A model generated the notes under the pieces. It was not told the origin of the DNA. It did no database searches and saw only the letters and a list, made by a program, of their open reading frames with translations. 64,000 nt of DNA from Stagonosporopsis chrysanthemi (taxonomy: Eukaryota; Ascomycota; Dothideomycetes; Pleosporales; Didymellaceae). The DNA lies in assembly GCA_022560025.1 (NCBI GenBank), contig JAFISE010000053.1:62001-126000 (forward strand), in the 5' to 3' direction. The translations under genes and the position numbers were made by a program. Of this stretch, positions 1 to 11,512 are shown piece after piece (the first letter of the stretch is position 1; every line of letters begins with the position of its first letter).

Positions 1-3000
1 AGTACGGCATTTACGTACGCCGTACCGGCCTCCCGTGTGCGGTTCGAGGTGAGGTCAGGATTAGCGTCAACCTGCTTCCACTGTCCAAGCCCGTCTGCCC
101 GTAACGGAGACCAATGTCGCAAATGCATCATCTCCAATCGGTGTCAAGGGCACGCTGCTCTCGGGCATCAGCGGTTCGAGAACTCTGTCCATGCGCTAGC
201 AATGACATCGTGAAGCGGCATTACTTCTCAGGATGCAGTGCTTGCCCAGCGAACAGTCTGGATACCGGTATTCATGGACAACGCCTCTGGTGAGGCCAGC
301 AGCGCTAAGTGTGTAACCGTGACGGGGATTGCAATCGGAGGCGCGACGCAAGGGAGACGCAACATCCTGGAAACGACAAATTGTATTCCGTGTCCTGCTG
401 CCGCCGGTGATCCTGCTTGACGACAAGTTTGCTGTTGGCATGGTGGAGCAAAAGGCGAGACGTCTTGTCATCATCCTAACAATGACAGGGATGCTGCGCT
501 CACCCTCGGCGCACACGTAAGCAATCCTGGTTCCGTTGTGAGAGGACTAGCAATATACCTGCCGAACTCGGGCAGTCGCCTCCCGCTTCAATCAAGGGGC
601 TGACCACATCAGGCTGATGGCATGCTCGGCTACTTGTGCATGTTTGGCAAGGAATTGAAACCTCACATCACATCTGCAACCCTCAGTTCCATGTAATCAA
701 TCTCAGCGCATCTGCACGACTTCCATAGTGGATCGTGATACGACTCGACGTTTGCCGTAAACGATGGCCCCATCAAGGAGCTAATCTCGTACCCGCCACT
801 GGTCCCTTTGGCACTCACCAGCCGCATGCAACGAAGATTGCGACGGCGATCCCGCAAAGTCCGAACGAGTTGTGGAGATGACGATGCTGGCTCGCTCGGA
901 TGCAGAGGAACGAAAGTAATTTTCAACAGGATTAGTGGGGGGTGATACGGATGACACTCGGCATTTCTTTACTTGACGAGTCGCAGCCATGGAGAGGCGT
1001 TGGGTGCGACTAAGCCGCGTTAGGAACCATTATTAGCTCGCGCTGAGACGTACCGCGCTGAGACGCGTCCATCACACCATGAGTTATCCTGAATCAATAC
1101 GGTCTCATGCCTCCAACAGTCTTCTTTGCCGAGGACCACCATGGCATCTTCTCTAGCGCAATCTACTCGTGTGCAGCAGGCGATCTCCTGTGCGTGACTG
1201 ACCTGTAGCGCACCACTCGACCAGGCCTGAATCAGCATCGAACGGGCAATAATGCAAGCCTCTTTGCGGAACATCAACAATCTGGTCGCGTTTAGCCTCT
1301 TCGTGTCGATCTGCCAACTCGACTCAAGGCTGATGCTACTGCATACCGATTACGACTTGACTACGGCATCATTTATGAATGCGACGCGCTTCAGCCTGTC
1401 ATCCGGAACATGACACCAGCAATGCTGGCTTCGGGAAGTGGTGTGGTTGTCAAAGCATTATAGGCGGCAAGGATTCTACGGGCTTTCTGCATTCATCGCC
1501 TTGGACCACATGCAACCAAAGGAATGCTCATCAGCAAATCTTGTGCATGCGCAGAGGCTGTACCTCGGACTCTGGCAGCCGTTTCCATCGTCAAAACCGC
1601 AATCGCCGGGTTTAAGTTTAGCTCCTTTACACAGCAGCATCGACTCCTTTCACTTTTCAGGCCCCGCCCGGGCTAGAAAAAGCAGGTAAGACGACATGGC
1701 CGTCAACCAATAGACTCTAAGCCCCACGCTCATAACTCCACGTCTTCTTCAGAAGCTCCGAGCCCGACCACGAGGCATCCCATCATCGGTCTTATGGAAG
1801 GTTGCTGTGCCCCAAGTCCTTCAACTTCTCCGGACGGCCTGTACCGCCACTGTGTCATGATCCTTACGGATGCAGCCACTTGGGCAGCCACTTTGCCTCT
1901 GACCGAACCCGGCATGATGAAGCCATTCCATGGAGGCATGATTGGAGATTCGAAACCTTGTCAGCTTGATAGACGGACGCATTGACGCTGAGATGTAGCG
2001 CTGCAGTAGTACGGAATGACCGCTCCAATGGTGTACATCTGACCTAGGACTCGCAGTCTGATTGCATGCTCAAAAATTGATACGAGCAGGCATTGCGGAC
2101 GTGTCTGCAACATCACACCTCGGATCGAGTATCAACAACAAGCTGCAGCTGGGAGTCAGTTAAACCAACCGTCAAAAGAGTTTCCAAGGCAGCCTGCAAT
2201 TCGGTCATCCAGACATGCACCGATGCGTCATCGCGGTCAGTCGTCACAAGAGCCACAGGCACAGCAATATCTAAGCATGTTCGCGACTATCGCCATCTTC
2301 CTTGTTCTGCAGAGCAAAGGTGAGATGCCTGCCAGCTGCAGCCCATCCCGTGTGACAACTGGAAGCCGCAGCAATCCGCTGCCGTGGCAGTTGTGCATCG
2401 AGGCGCACACCCACACAGCCACACCGGCTAACGCTCCTCTGACAACCCATCTACCGGCCAAAAGAAAACGCACTCGAGCGTACAACCTGCCTGTGGGAAT
2501 GTACACCACTGAGTCGCCAAGACCAAAGTCGACTGCAAGCGCCAATCACCGTATGTACGCCTTGTCGGCTCGTGACCTGCACCGCCGTTCATGTGCTTGT
2601 GTCACCACCTCCATCCGCCGCGGACGTGCTTCCATGTGCGCTGTCAGTCGTCGGCTATTACCGCTTGTGTGCGTCTTCCAGGTACGAATTTCAATACGAT
2701 CGGTATGGCCGCGCATCCGGAAGGCTGGTTGCCACCGGATCCTTCGGAGAGCGGCATGCGTGCCGCTTTGAGGTCAGTTGCTGCTCTGTCTCGTCGAAAA
2801 TGAGCTTGCGTAGAAAGAGGGGGATTACGTGTTACATACGGTGAGTCTGTACATTTCGACCGATGCCGTCGTGCCACCTGCGAAGAAGTAGGTATCGGTC
2901 TTTTGTTGACGAACAGCTGTTCACGATGTCGCAAGCACGTTAATTGCTTCTGCGGCATTGACACGTTCTATTTGCAAAACAGCTTGCCAGATAATGAAGC

Positions 3001-3900
3001 CCTCCCTCCACTACTATGTCACCATTAGCAACACAGCCAGGTCATGGCATAGCGTCAGCGGTGCAACCCCAAGACCTCCAGTTCCGTGGACCAGCCTAAC
3101 GAATCTACACGCTTCTCTTAGATACCGCCGAAGCTACCACTTAGGCACAGCATGGGTCCTGCTGTTCGCATACCGATTCTCGTCGCCCACCGCGTATCTG
3201 CGTCGGAGCCCGGCCAGAGACATGAACATGCACAACAATCTCTTCCCCCGAACCGCAAATGCCCGCGACCTGGCCCCAAGCCTTTCCTCATGCAAGGCGT
3301 AGCACACAGTCGATACGAATATCGTTCTTATGGCATGCATCGGAGATGCCTTTCACGCTCGACCACGACGTTCTCATCGTGCTGCACTGCGGATCCAATG
3401 ACGTAGATACCACTTAGTGATCTCAGCGGTTTTCCGCCAGGAGGATGCCGCGCTAGGCCGGCGACTCTGAGACTGAACCAGCGAAGCGTACGAGAGGGCT
3501 CTCACGAGCCGCCACGCTGCTATGTGTTCAAGTAGCACTTGGGAGAAAGGGCACGATAAGACGCTCGAACGTTGCAGACGCGGCGGGTGCCGTGCTGTGA
3601 AGTTCGACCTGGCTTTGTCTCGTCTTGGAGTCGCTGATTAGCGGGGCTGTCACGGGCGAGCTCTTGCTTCAACACTGGTAAGGACGGGAGGAAAGAAGTG
3701 GTGTGGCATTCCACCGCGAATTCGATATGCATTTCACAGATGTAATCGCCGTGCGTGCGTGACATGTACAAACAACTCTGCCTCACTCCTTCTGCGCGAC
3801 GTAGCTCATGCCCAGAAAAACCTGCTCAGTCCTACACTCCAGCTCCAGATGTACATAGTATGATACAATCCCCTCGTGCCATTCCCTCTCGCTCCCTCGT
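1..3900. other. Gene-free left end, 3.9 kb
   Basis: No reading frame here has family motifs, a credible splice pattern or sustained protein-like composition. Open frames are short and overlap on both strands. A stretch near 2850-2965 (+) has two cysteine-rich patches a little like a zinc-cluster DNA-binding domain, but the spacing is wrong and no body follows. It may be old decayed coding sequence or plain intergenic DNA. I can support no gene, RNA or mobile element. Confidence 0.6.
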
Positions 3901-4939
3901 CTAGAACAGCCTGTTCGCCGCCGAAGCCGTCGCCGCGTTCCTCTTCGCAATCGACTTCTTGCGATCGCGCGCTTCCCTCGGCGGCTTGAAGAACAAACTC
4001 GGGCTCTCGCCCTCCTTGAGCGTGTGCGCGAGGTAGCCCCTGTGCGCCGGGTCGCGGTAGTACTCGATGTCCTTTCGGCCCGTGGCATCGGGCAGGCGGT
4101 ACTTATACTTTGCGGCAAGGTGACGCATGACGGCGCCGAGGGCCTCTTTGCGGGCGGTGTTGTCGGCGGAGGAGGTCAGGGCGCTGAGGATGGGGCTGGG
4201 GAAGAGCGAGGGGGTGGAGGACGCGGAGAGGGAGATCAGCGAGGTGGGGGCATCGAGCGAGATGAGGGGGTGCGAGTCGCCGCGTAGCACGCGCTTGATC
4301 GAGGTTGGGCTGTAGAAGCGCGTTGTGACGCTGCCGCCGAGGGCTTCGATGCGGGTGATGGCTTCTGCGGAGGCGCGGGAGACGACGATGTTGATGGGGG
4401 TGGTGAGGACCTCTGGGTTCTGGTGGCAGTTAGTATTGCAATCCAAAGGCCTGTGGATGAGTTCATGTACGCACCTTCGCGAGCAGCTTCACGCCATGCC
4501 TCTTCACGCCGTGCAGGCACCTGCTCTTAGCCAGCTCCTTCATGGTGATGGGCTTGCTAGGATCCAGTCTCCCCTGGTCGATCCAGCTCTGTATGCGGTC
4601 GAGGTTGATCGGGCTCATCTCGACCTTGAACGGGTTGTACTTTCCACGGCCACGCTCGGGGTTGGTGATCCATTGCGGTGTCTGACCGCCCTCGAAGCCT
4701 GCGGGCACCTTGCCGTGCGCATGCTGACCCTTCTGACCGCGTCCTGCTGTCTTTCCCTTGCCCGAGGCCGGTCCGCGACCGCGCTTGATACGCTTGTTGT
4801 AGGCGCCTTTGTTGTCTGAGAGCGAGGAGAGGACGGATGCGCAGCGCTGTTGGGCGGGCACGGCGAATTGGGCGACTGGTCGGTGTGACGGCGAGAGGAC
4901 GGGGCGGGCGAGCCGCAGGAGCTGTAACCGGGGCGGCAT
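3901..4939 (-). CDS. Mitochondrial large-subunit ribosomal protein uL15m (L15 family)
   Basis: Structural protein of the mitochondrial 54S subunit, yeast MRPL10 type. There are two exons, 4475-4939 and 3901-4419, joined at phase 0 across a 55-nt GTGCGT...CAG intron, giving 327 aa. Residues 1-35 are basic and hydroxylated, as in a mitochondrial presequence. Residues 53-90 hold the glycine- and lysine-rich L15 signature (GRGPASGKGKTAGRGQKGQ, then GFEGGQTPQW). The first exon ends GVKLLAK and the second continues with the SRASAEAITRIEALGG segment that closes the L15 fold. The rest is a mitochondria-type C-terminal extension with a basic tail. The start is the first ATG that supplies a presequence. 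Family assignment is firm; the precise 5' end is inferred. Confidence 0.93.
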
Positions 4940-5399
4940 GGCGACAATGGGCTGTAGGCGTTGCGGGTCGTGTTGCGGAGGATGTTGCGGCGATGAAGAA
5001 ATTATGTGACTAAGATGTGACTAAGCGGCTCTTCCGCCATCACCGACGACAGCTGCATCCTTGATCCTGACATCGTCATGTCACGGTCGAGGAACACGCT
5101 GCTTCTTCTGATGTCATGCATTTCTCATCCTTCTCAAGCTACGCCGCATTTCACTGCATTTTCATTGTAAACCTCTGAGACTGGGCTGACAGACTGCGCC
5201 TTCTTCAACGAAGACTTGGAAGTCTGTATAACTTCCATTGGAACCCGCTTCACTTCTTTCCACCCAAGCATCCTGTGTGTCAAACTGAGTCTGTGTCTTT
5301 TAGAAGTATCGTGTTTGCAGACATCATGACTGGTCGCCACGGCTTGATTGAACGAACATCAACTGGGCATCTGCCCCGAGCTGGAGCTCACCAGAAAGT
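4940..5399. other. Intergenic, 460 bp
   Basis: This is the upstream region of the uL15m gene (read leftward) and the downstream region of the 2EXR gene. No coding sequence or repeat is seen. Confidence 0.6.
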
Positions 5400-6459
5400 T
5401 CATGCTCGTGTCTCCTTTCTCCGACTGGATCGTCTCGGAGGCATGTGATCTATGGCCTTACTGCGTATCTTGTGGCTCAAGTTTTCAAGGAATTGAGCTC
5501 GTACATAAAAACTGGTGCTCCTTGTCCATAAGTGACAGCAAACGTCCGTCAACCCATCTTTCAGCTTGTGCTGCTGGAAAACTTGAAGTACCCTGGATAT
5601 CTCGAGATCTTTCCATAGTTTGTCGTCCGTGATATTGCTGGTCGTTACCGCTCGCCCGCCACGGAGATCGATCCTCCATTCCAATCCCAGTAAGCTTGCG
5701 TATCTGCTCAGAGCGGAACAGTCAACCGGTTCACCCTTAAATCCAGCCCACTTCCACAATCTTTCCTTTAGATAGGCATTGCTGACGAGGTCGATCCGCT
5801 GGATACGCGAAACTAGTGTCGTGTGTTTTGGAGAACGAGCCAAAGCGCAAAGGCAGGTCGCCCAGCTGAAGCTGAAAACAGTCAAAGAAAAGAAGACCTG
5901 CGAAGTCTCTTCCCACATCTGCCTGCAGACAAGCTCTGGGAAGTGTTTAGAGTCCCAAAAGCTGTTGTTGATCCGCTGGTATTCCCTAGGACGCTGCATA
6001 TCATCACAAACATCGAACACCAACTGGTTCCTGCCTTGCTTGACTAGTCGTTTCCGTGGTACGAAACTCTTGCTTTCATATTGCTGTAGGCCTTCCCATT
6101 CGAAGACAAAGACCCTCTTGGTGCCATAGAGCAGCCGCCATATCTTGTCACGCAATTCACCAGGAAGACGCAGGAGTGGGGATTGAGTAGCGTTCTGGGC
6201 AGTCCTATGATACGTGAGCGTGGCGCGCAACAAGATGTTGGAACACTTACAGGTCAACAAGATTGCATTCGTCCGCAGTCCACTCGAGGGACACCTTCTG
6301 GCGCTTCACCTCATTCATGGTGATCTCCAGCGCAGGCCTGCGCTTTCGCGGAAGCGTGGCAGGTGAACTGGCTGTGGTAGCGGTCGGTCGAAGTGGGTTG
6401 GTGATTGGGTGTGGTTGCGAAGGGTTAGCGCGGCGAGAGGGTATAGTGATTGCAGGCAT
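5400..6459 (-). CDS. 2EXR-domain protein (fungal F-box-like fold)
   Basis: Function unknown. There are two exons, 6251-6459 and 5400-6204; a 46-nt GTAAGT...TAG intron joins them at phase 2 and gives 337 aa. Residues 1-70 are proline/serine-rich and basic. Residues 77-92 carry the 2EXR opening motif (SPLLRLPGELRDKIW), followed by the usual pattern: a hydrophobic strand, a conserved 'PELVCRQMWEETSQVFF' segment and a 'SRIQRIDLV' strand. The C-terminus is basic (PPRRSSRRKE). The opening helix resembles F-box-type helices, so a role in protein-protein recognition is often guessed but unproven. It is one of four related genes in the window and is closest to the broken copy at 28.8-29.6 kb, with which it shares a matching 'LxVFQQHKL' region. 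Confidence 0.82.
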
Positions 6460-7598
6460 GAGGTGAAAGGTCTCAGAAACACAAGTGAAGGCGGATATGT
6501 TACTTCACAACAACCACGAGGTATGGACAGTCCCGTCAAAAACAATAGCTTAATACCGACACTGACATGTGCAATTGCAGTCATCCAACAGTATAAATTT
6601 CTACTAAACCGCCATATTCTTATCAAATCCAGAGTTGGTTGGAATACCACCTGGCGTCTCGCCACGTCCACAAAGCCGTGAGTTCAGGTCGTGATAAAAC
6701 CGCCAGTCAGACACCGTTCTGAGCATACGGTCAGTTTTCAGCACCCTTCACATCTAAGGCAGGGACCGCGTGGTCCGATTAAAGATGACCGAAGGCAGAG
6801 TCGAGTGTTCTTTTTTGGTTCTTCTTTGCATCTATCTTTGCTCATCTTTACAGCTCTTTTTTGCTCTTTGACTGTGGCCCTTTCGCTGGTAGGGCCAAAC
6901 ACTACTCCTGCAAGGAGATCCGTTTGTAGAAGGCACAAACAAGCTGTAAGTACTAACATGGTGAGTTTCTCCATGCGTTCAGTTCCCTTGCGCTCTTTGT
7001 ACCGAGTGGGTTTTATCAGAGTCTTTCCAAATCTAGCAGGCATTTTTGGTAACGTGGTGAGCAACTGGCACATCTATGAATGTCTGTGTCTGCATGACAA
7101 TTGCAAAGACTGTCTGAGAGAAGTCAACCTCACAACAGAAACACGTAGAATAAGACAGCCTGTGGGCGAAAGAGATGGGACTGTGTGTTACGCGGCAGTG
7201 CCAGCGTGATTGGAGTTGAGGCAGCGAAAGTATGCTCAACCTTTGTCTTGGTGAACAGTTAAAGAAGGGTCAATTTTCTCACGGCGTTTGAAGCGCCTAA
7301 CTAAGGTGAATAAAAGAATGCGCGTCCAACTCCCGAGCACATGTGTGTGCCTGCCATGCATCTGGTAATCATGAGTCTTCAAATGGACTGCAGCGAACTT
7401 GGTGTAGATAGAGCCAAAGCATGGAGAGTCTCATAGGTGTTCGGCATAAAAGTAGCTAAGGCAAGGAAGACTTAGGACCTTTTGGACCGGTACTGTTTGC
7501 AAATGAGCTTGGACATAGTTGCGCGACCTTTCAGATGAAGTATGATTCCTGATCCAACCAGACCGGCTGCATCATTGGTCGAGTCTACCGTAACGCAT
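6460..7598. other. Intergenic, 1.1 kb
   Basis: No convincing gene. Short open frames on both strands (for example around 6690-7210) lack domain motifs and overlap each other. The T-rich stretch near 6810-6870 is ordinary low complexity. Confidence 0.55.
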
Positions 7599-8093
7599 CT
7601 AGATAAGGATTCTCAGATAGCCCTTCCCATCCGGAGCAGCATCCCTCAGCACCACCCTTGGGTTATCATTGACCTCCTGAATCGTCCTGCCGGGTCCGCC
7701 GAACCGCTCAAGCCACAGTTCCCTCTCCACTGGCTCGCACACACGAGTAATCTTATCGTGCTGCTCACCAAGTATGAACCCTCGAGTCAACTCACTAACC
7801 TTCCTGCTCTCCTCGATGACCTCGGCGAAGACATCCACAGACCGTTGCAAGCTGGACGATGCGGGCGTCGGCATCATGGTCTGCCGAATGAGTGATCTGG
7901 CGAGAGCTAATTTTGGCGAAGAAATTACCTGTGTGGAGAAATCTGACGCTGTATTGTTTGGGTTCGCGAAGTGAGTGTTGTTGCCATTGATGTGCTCGAC
8001 TTTTGTGGATCTTGAGTGTCGTGCTGCAGCAAGAGCGGCGCTGCATGTCATGGTGCGCTTAGGTAGTGCAAATAAGACCGATCGCGATGACAT
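7599..8093 (-). CDS. Small hypothetical protein, possibly mitochondrial
   Basis: I do not recognise this protein. From the chosen ATG (8091-8093) it is 164 aa and single-exon. The N-terminus is rich in Ser, Arg and Ala and poor in acidic residues, compatible with a mitochondrial presequence. The second half (about residues 65-164) is more protein-like: a helical 'SVDVFAEVIEESRKVSELTRGFI' stretch, cut here to describe it, followed by a charged region and the C-terminal GKGYLRILI. A CAG just before the segment starting near 7930 could be an intron acceptor, so the middle may be spliced. It lies 529 bp from the 3' end of the gamma-tubulin gene on the same strand. Real coding is plausible but not proven. 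Confidence 0.45.
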   Translation of the reverse strand: MSSRSVLFALPKRTMTCSAALAAARHSRSTKVEHINGNNTHFANPNNTASDFSTQVISSPKLALARSLIRQTMMPTPASSSLQRSVDVFAEVIEESRKVSELTRGFILGEQHDKITRVCEPVERELWLERFGGPGRTIQEVNDNPRVVLRDAAPDGKGYLRILI

Positions 8094-8621
8094 CGAGGCT
8101 GTGCAGTTGTGAAGGTGGGATTGCAGAGTTCTTTCTGTTCGTGTGCTGGGTAGTGGACGATGTGGTGCGGCCTTGCGAAGTGTAACGTTGGGGAGCCGAA
8201 CGGAGAGCGGAATGAGGACAAGCTTTATACTTGAGTTCATTCGCAAAGCCACGGCAAATAAGAAACACAACCGTCTTCCCGCGGGTGTCCGTACCTCGCA
8301 CCGTTCTTCGGGAGCGTATTGGGGTTGTCCTGCAGCGTTGCATGCGTCGTTGGCTCAAGGATCTAGCAATGAGGTTTAGCAAAACCACAGTCCGTGGGAG
8401 GCACCGTCTCAACAACCTCAACATCTGATGATGGAATCTAGACGTCAGTTCGAACTCTGGCTGGGATTGCGAGAAAGTAGTGGTATCTTCAAAGTATCGC
8501 TCCGCGACACAAGTGCTCGCCTTTGCCTGCCCAAACGCCGCTCTGCTAACAACGCGCATCCAGAGAACTCCAGTAAATCCAGTTGTATATGAACGCCATC
8601 CATGCTATCACGAAGTGTAAA
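8094..8621. other. Intergenic, 0.5 kb
   Basis: Upstream region of the small hypothetical gene and downstream of gamma-tubulin. Overlapping open frames are present but none has recognisable content. Confidence 0.5.
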
Positions 8622-10104
8622 TCAGCCAACCCTCTTGTCGCCGTCTTCGTCGAATGGCGGTGTCTCCTTGCTCAAATAGTCTGCGTTTTCGGCGTCCTCA
8701 TATTCCTCGATCAGACCTTGAACGACCTCCTTAGCTTCGTCGAATTCACCAAGACCGTCCTTGAAGGGCGCTTCACGCTTGTAGCTTTCGAGAAACGCGT
8801 TGCGCTTCCTTAGTGTATTGTATTGTGCCACGATGCGCTTGAAGAGCGTTGCAATACCAGTGTGATTGGCAAGCATGAGACCAGACACTCGGTGCGACGA
8901 TTGTACGTAGGGCGATTTCTTGGTAAGCGCAACCTGGATTGAGGCAGGGCCCCAAGGAATGAAGGTAGCCAGCCGTCGTTCGCGGATACGCATCAGCGAT
9001 TTGTGCACCTATTAGTGTCAGTACGTGGTCAATCTACTTCACAGAGCCGACTTACATCGGAAGGGTCTGCTTCTCCCTGGATGATGTTCAGGATGGACAT
9101 GTAGCAGCTCTTCTTGGTGGGATTGGTCGAGACCATGCGGTTCTTGGGCTGAAGCAGCCGGCGCATGACGTCCAGCACGGTAGTCTTGCGGACTGTCTTG
9201 GCTTGCTCAACGTTCTCGCCAGAGAAAGGTGTGTATGCAGTCATGAGGAAATGGCAACGCGGTGTTGGAACGAGCGATGCGACGATCCCGACCAGATCGT
9301 TGTGCATATAGCCTGGGTAGCGCAAGGTCGTCGTACTAGCAGACATAACGGTCGAGACCAGCTGGTTCGTCTGCTCAAAGGATGGATTTAGCACATGCAG
9401 GCGGTCTGCTGCGATCTTTGACAGTGCGCCGTTGTCCAGGACTACGACCGAGTCGGCGTTCTGTGTCAATCGACGCATGCTGAGCAGACTGTTGTATGGC
9501 TGGACGACGATGTCACCATCCTGAGTATTGGGAAAAACACTGTAGGTCTGGATGAGCTTCTTTGGGAAGCGATCATTCAGACGCTCCAGCATGTAAGATC
9601 CCAGACCTGAGCCAGTGCCTCCAGCAATCGAATGCAGCATCATGAAGCCTTCCAGCGAATCTGAACCGTCGGCCTCACGGTCGATCATGTCGAGAATCTC
9701 TTCATGGACCGTCTCTCCCATACTGTACCCCATACCCCAGTTGTTGCCTGCACCCGTGCCTGACTTATGTATGTAGAAGTTTTCGGGGTTGTATATGTTT
9801 TTGTAGGCGCTCGATTGGATGGAGTTGAGCACCCTAGGCTCAAGATCGAGGAGGATGGCGCGTGGGATGTAGCGAGTATCGTCTGACTGGTAGAAGAAGA
9901 CATCTTTGCGGTCACCGCCTTCTGTCGCAAAGTCCTCAAGGTTGCCGTCCTGGTTGATGCCATGCTCTTGACACAGCTGCTGCCAGAACTGCTGTCCGAC
10001 GCTGTTGCCGCACTGGCCAGCTTGCAGTGTTATTATTTCCCTGCAGCGTGTCAGTGAGCTTCCCGGCGCGACAAAGTCACGTATAGTGCGTCATACCTAG
10101 GCAT
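8622..10104 (-). CDS. Gamma-tubulin (microtubule nucleation)
   Basis: Core of the gamma-tubulin complex at the spindle pole body, where it templates microtubule growth and binds GTP. There are three exons: 10097-10104 (only 8 nt, ATGCCTAG), 9056-10040 and 8622-9008, giving 459 aa, normal for fungal gamma-tubulin (about 455-475). The N-terminus MPREIITLQAGQCGNSVGQQ contains the tubulin GQCGN element. The glycine-rich GTP-binding signature AGGTGSGLG is at residues 142-150. The segment EGFMMLHSIAGGTGSG and the absence of an alpha/beta-type tail separate it from the other tubulins. The last exon starts VHKSLMRIRERR and ends in an acidic tail. Introns carry GTATGA and GTAAGT donors. Identification is very secure. 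Confidence 0.97.
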
Positions 10105-10317
10105 GGTTGTGTTGTGAGAGAGCTTGGGGTTTGGGTTGTTGACTGACACGTGCTCCCCGCAGACGCGCCTAAATTTACAAGGCAGGAACGCTCAAAAGCG
10201 CCTGCTCACCAGCACTCCAACATCAACGTCACCATCGCAAAATACAAATAAGCAGCACGTGAATCATGACATTGTACTCGTCTACAGCTGCAGCACTTGC
10301 GTTGCTGGTCGACTCTA

Positions 10318-11512
10318 CTATGCAGCCTGCTTTACCTTTACCAGTGGTTTACCCTGCCTGAAGCCATACATGAGTTGGAACAAGAACGAGAAGATAAGAG
10401 CGAAAAAATTCACCCTCGTAATATCCAGCCAATCTCGAGCGCGAAGGCCATGCACAGTGCCTTCATGCCACCCTCGACGCACCTCTAAGAAGAGATCCGG
10501 GTCGTCCGTAATGACACCGTCTAGTCCTTGCTGAATATCCCACCTCATACGCCGTGCGTCGTTCACTGTCCATGCATACACAGGCCGCCCGTCGCGCTGC
10601 GCCTTGCGGATGAACGCCTTGCCCCATGGTGGCATAAGAACCGCCTGGTTCATGTTGAACGACACATTTGGTATCGTGAAGAAGTACGATGCAACAAGCA
10701 CCGAGAAACCGATATGTGATACAGGAAAGCCAGGCAAGTAGTGGGAGCACAGCGGCAGGTACTTTGCCGCCCAGCATCCCATCACGATGCGATTCTGCCA
10801 TGGTCTTGCTGGCGAGGGAGGCACGCTTCGGATCGTCTCACTGATCAGACGCACCACGTCGTCGGCATTGTTATCGAGCTGTACAACGTCAGCGCACAAT
10901 TCATGTGAATCAAAACCGTACCTTACCTTGATGTCTAGCAGTACCCAGACGTTCTCCAGCCCCGGCTGCGCCAGGTATTCCAGCAGGTCAGACAACCTTG
11001 GCATCGATTCATGTGGCTCTTTCAGTGTCTTCAACGAACTCACGAATTCGTAGTCGCAGTCGATCAGCTTCTCATTTCGTCCAAAGCAACGCTTCAGATC
11101 TTTGTCGTGCGACAAGACAACAACACCATCCCTGGTCAAGTGAACATCCGTCTCGACAGCATCAGCACCGACTTCAACGGCTCCTCTGAATGCTCCCATG
11201 GTGTTTTCCGGAAACCTCGCCTTGAACCCTCGATGCGCGATCGCCTGTGGTAGTTGTCTTCCAGTCTCATTCTTCCGTGCATAGGCAAAGGTTGCTGCCT
11301 ATCATCAGCCACACTCTCTTCCAGTTTGTGAATGGAATGCTAGTACCTGCAGGGAACTCAGCTTTCGGCCCAAGCAGCGGCTGCTCGACGATCTTGTCAA
11401 GCTGCTTGGTCAAGCCTTCAAATACAGGCGGTACTCCAATAACCATGTTTTCCAGTATCGGTGTCTGTGCCTCGTGGACCTCGTGCGTGTCTTGCTCTTG
11501 TATAGCAACCAT
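10318..11512 (-). CDS. Glycerophosphodiester phosphodiesterase, intracellular type
   Basis: Hydrolyses glycerophosphodiesters to glycerol-3-phosphate and an alcohol. There are three exons (11347-11512, 10927-11294, 10318-10878), 364 aa. GDPD core: residues 73-78 AIAHRG with catalytic His76, then Glu103 and Asp105 in DAVETDVHLTRDG, and His118 in VVLSHD. YAWTVND and DGVITDDPDLF near the C-terminal third are typical of the TIM barrel. No signal peptide is seen; a hydrophobic stretch near the C-terminus (NFFALIFSFLFQLMYGF) could be a membrane anchor. The second intron (10879-10926) is 48 nt and stop-free, so it could be retained in frame; homologues run LLDIK directly into LDN, which supports removal. 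A second, secreted GDPD lies at 32.5 kb. Confidence 0.92.

Noticed and set aside
2223..2771. 182-codon plus-strand frame in the left gene-free region
   Set aside because: Arg/Ser/Thr-rich translation without hydrophobic core or motifs, overlapped by similar frames on both strands; typical of chance in GC-rich DNA.
2845..2965. Possible zinc-cluster DNA-binding remnant (CRRATC ... CSRCRKHVNC)
   Set aside because: The first half has only two cysteines, the spacing does not fit Zn2Cys6, and no regulator body follows.
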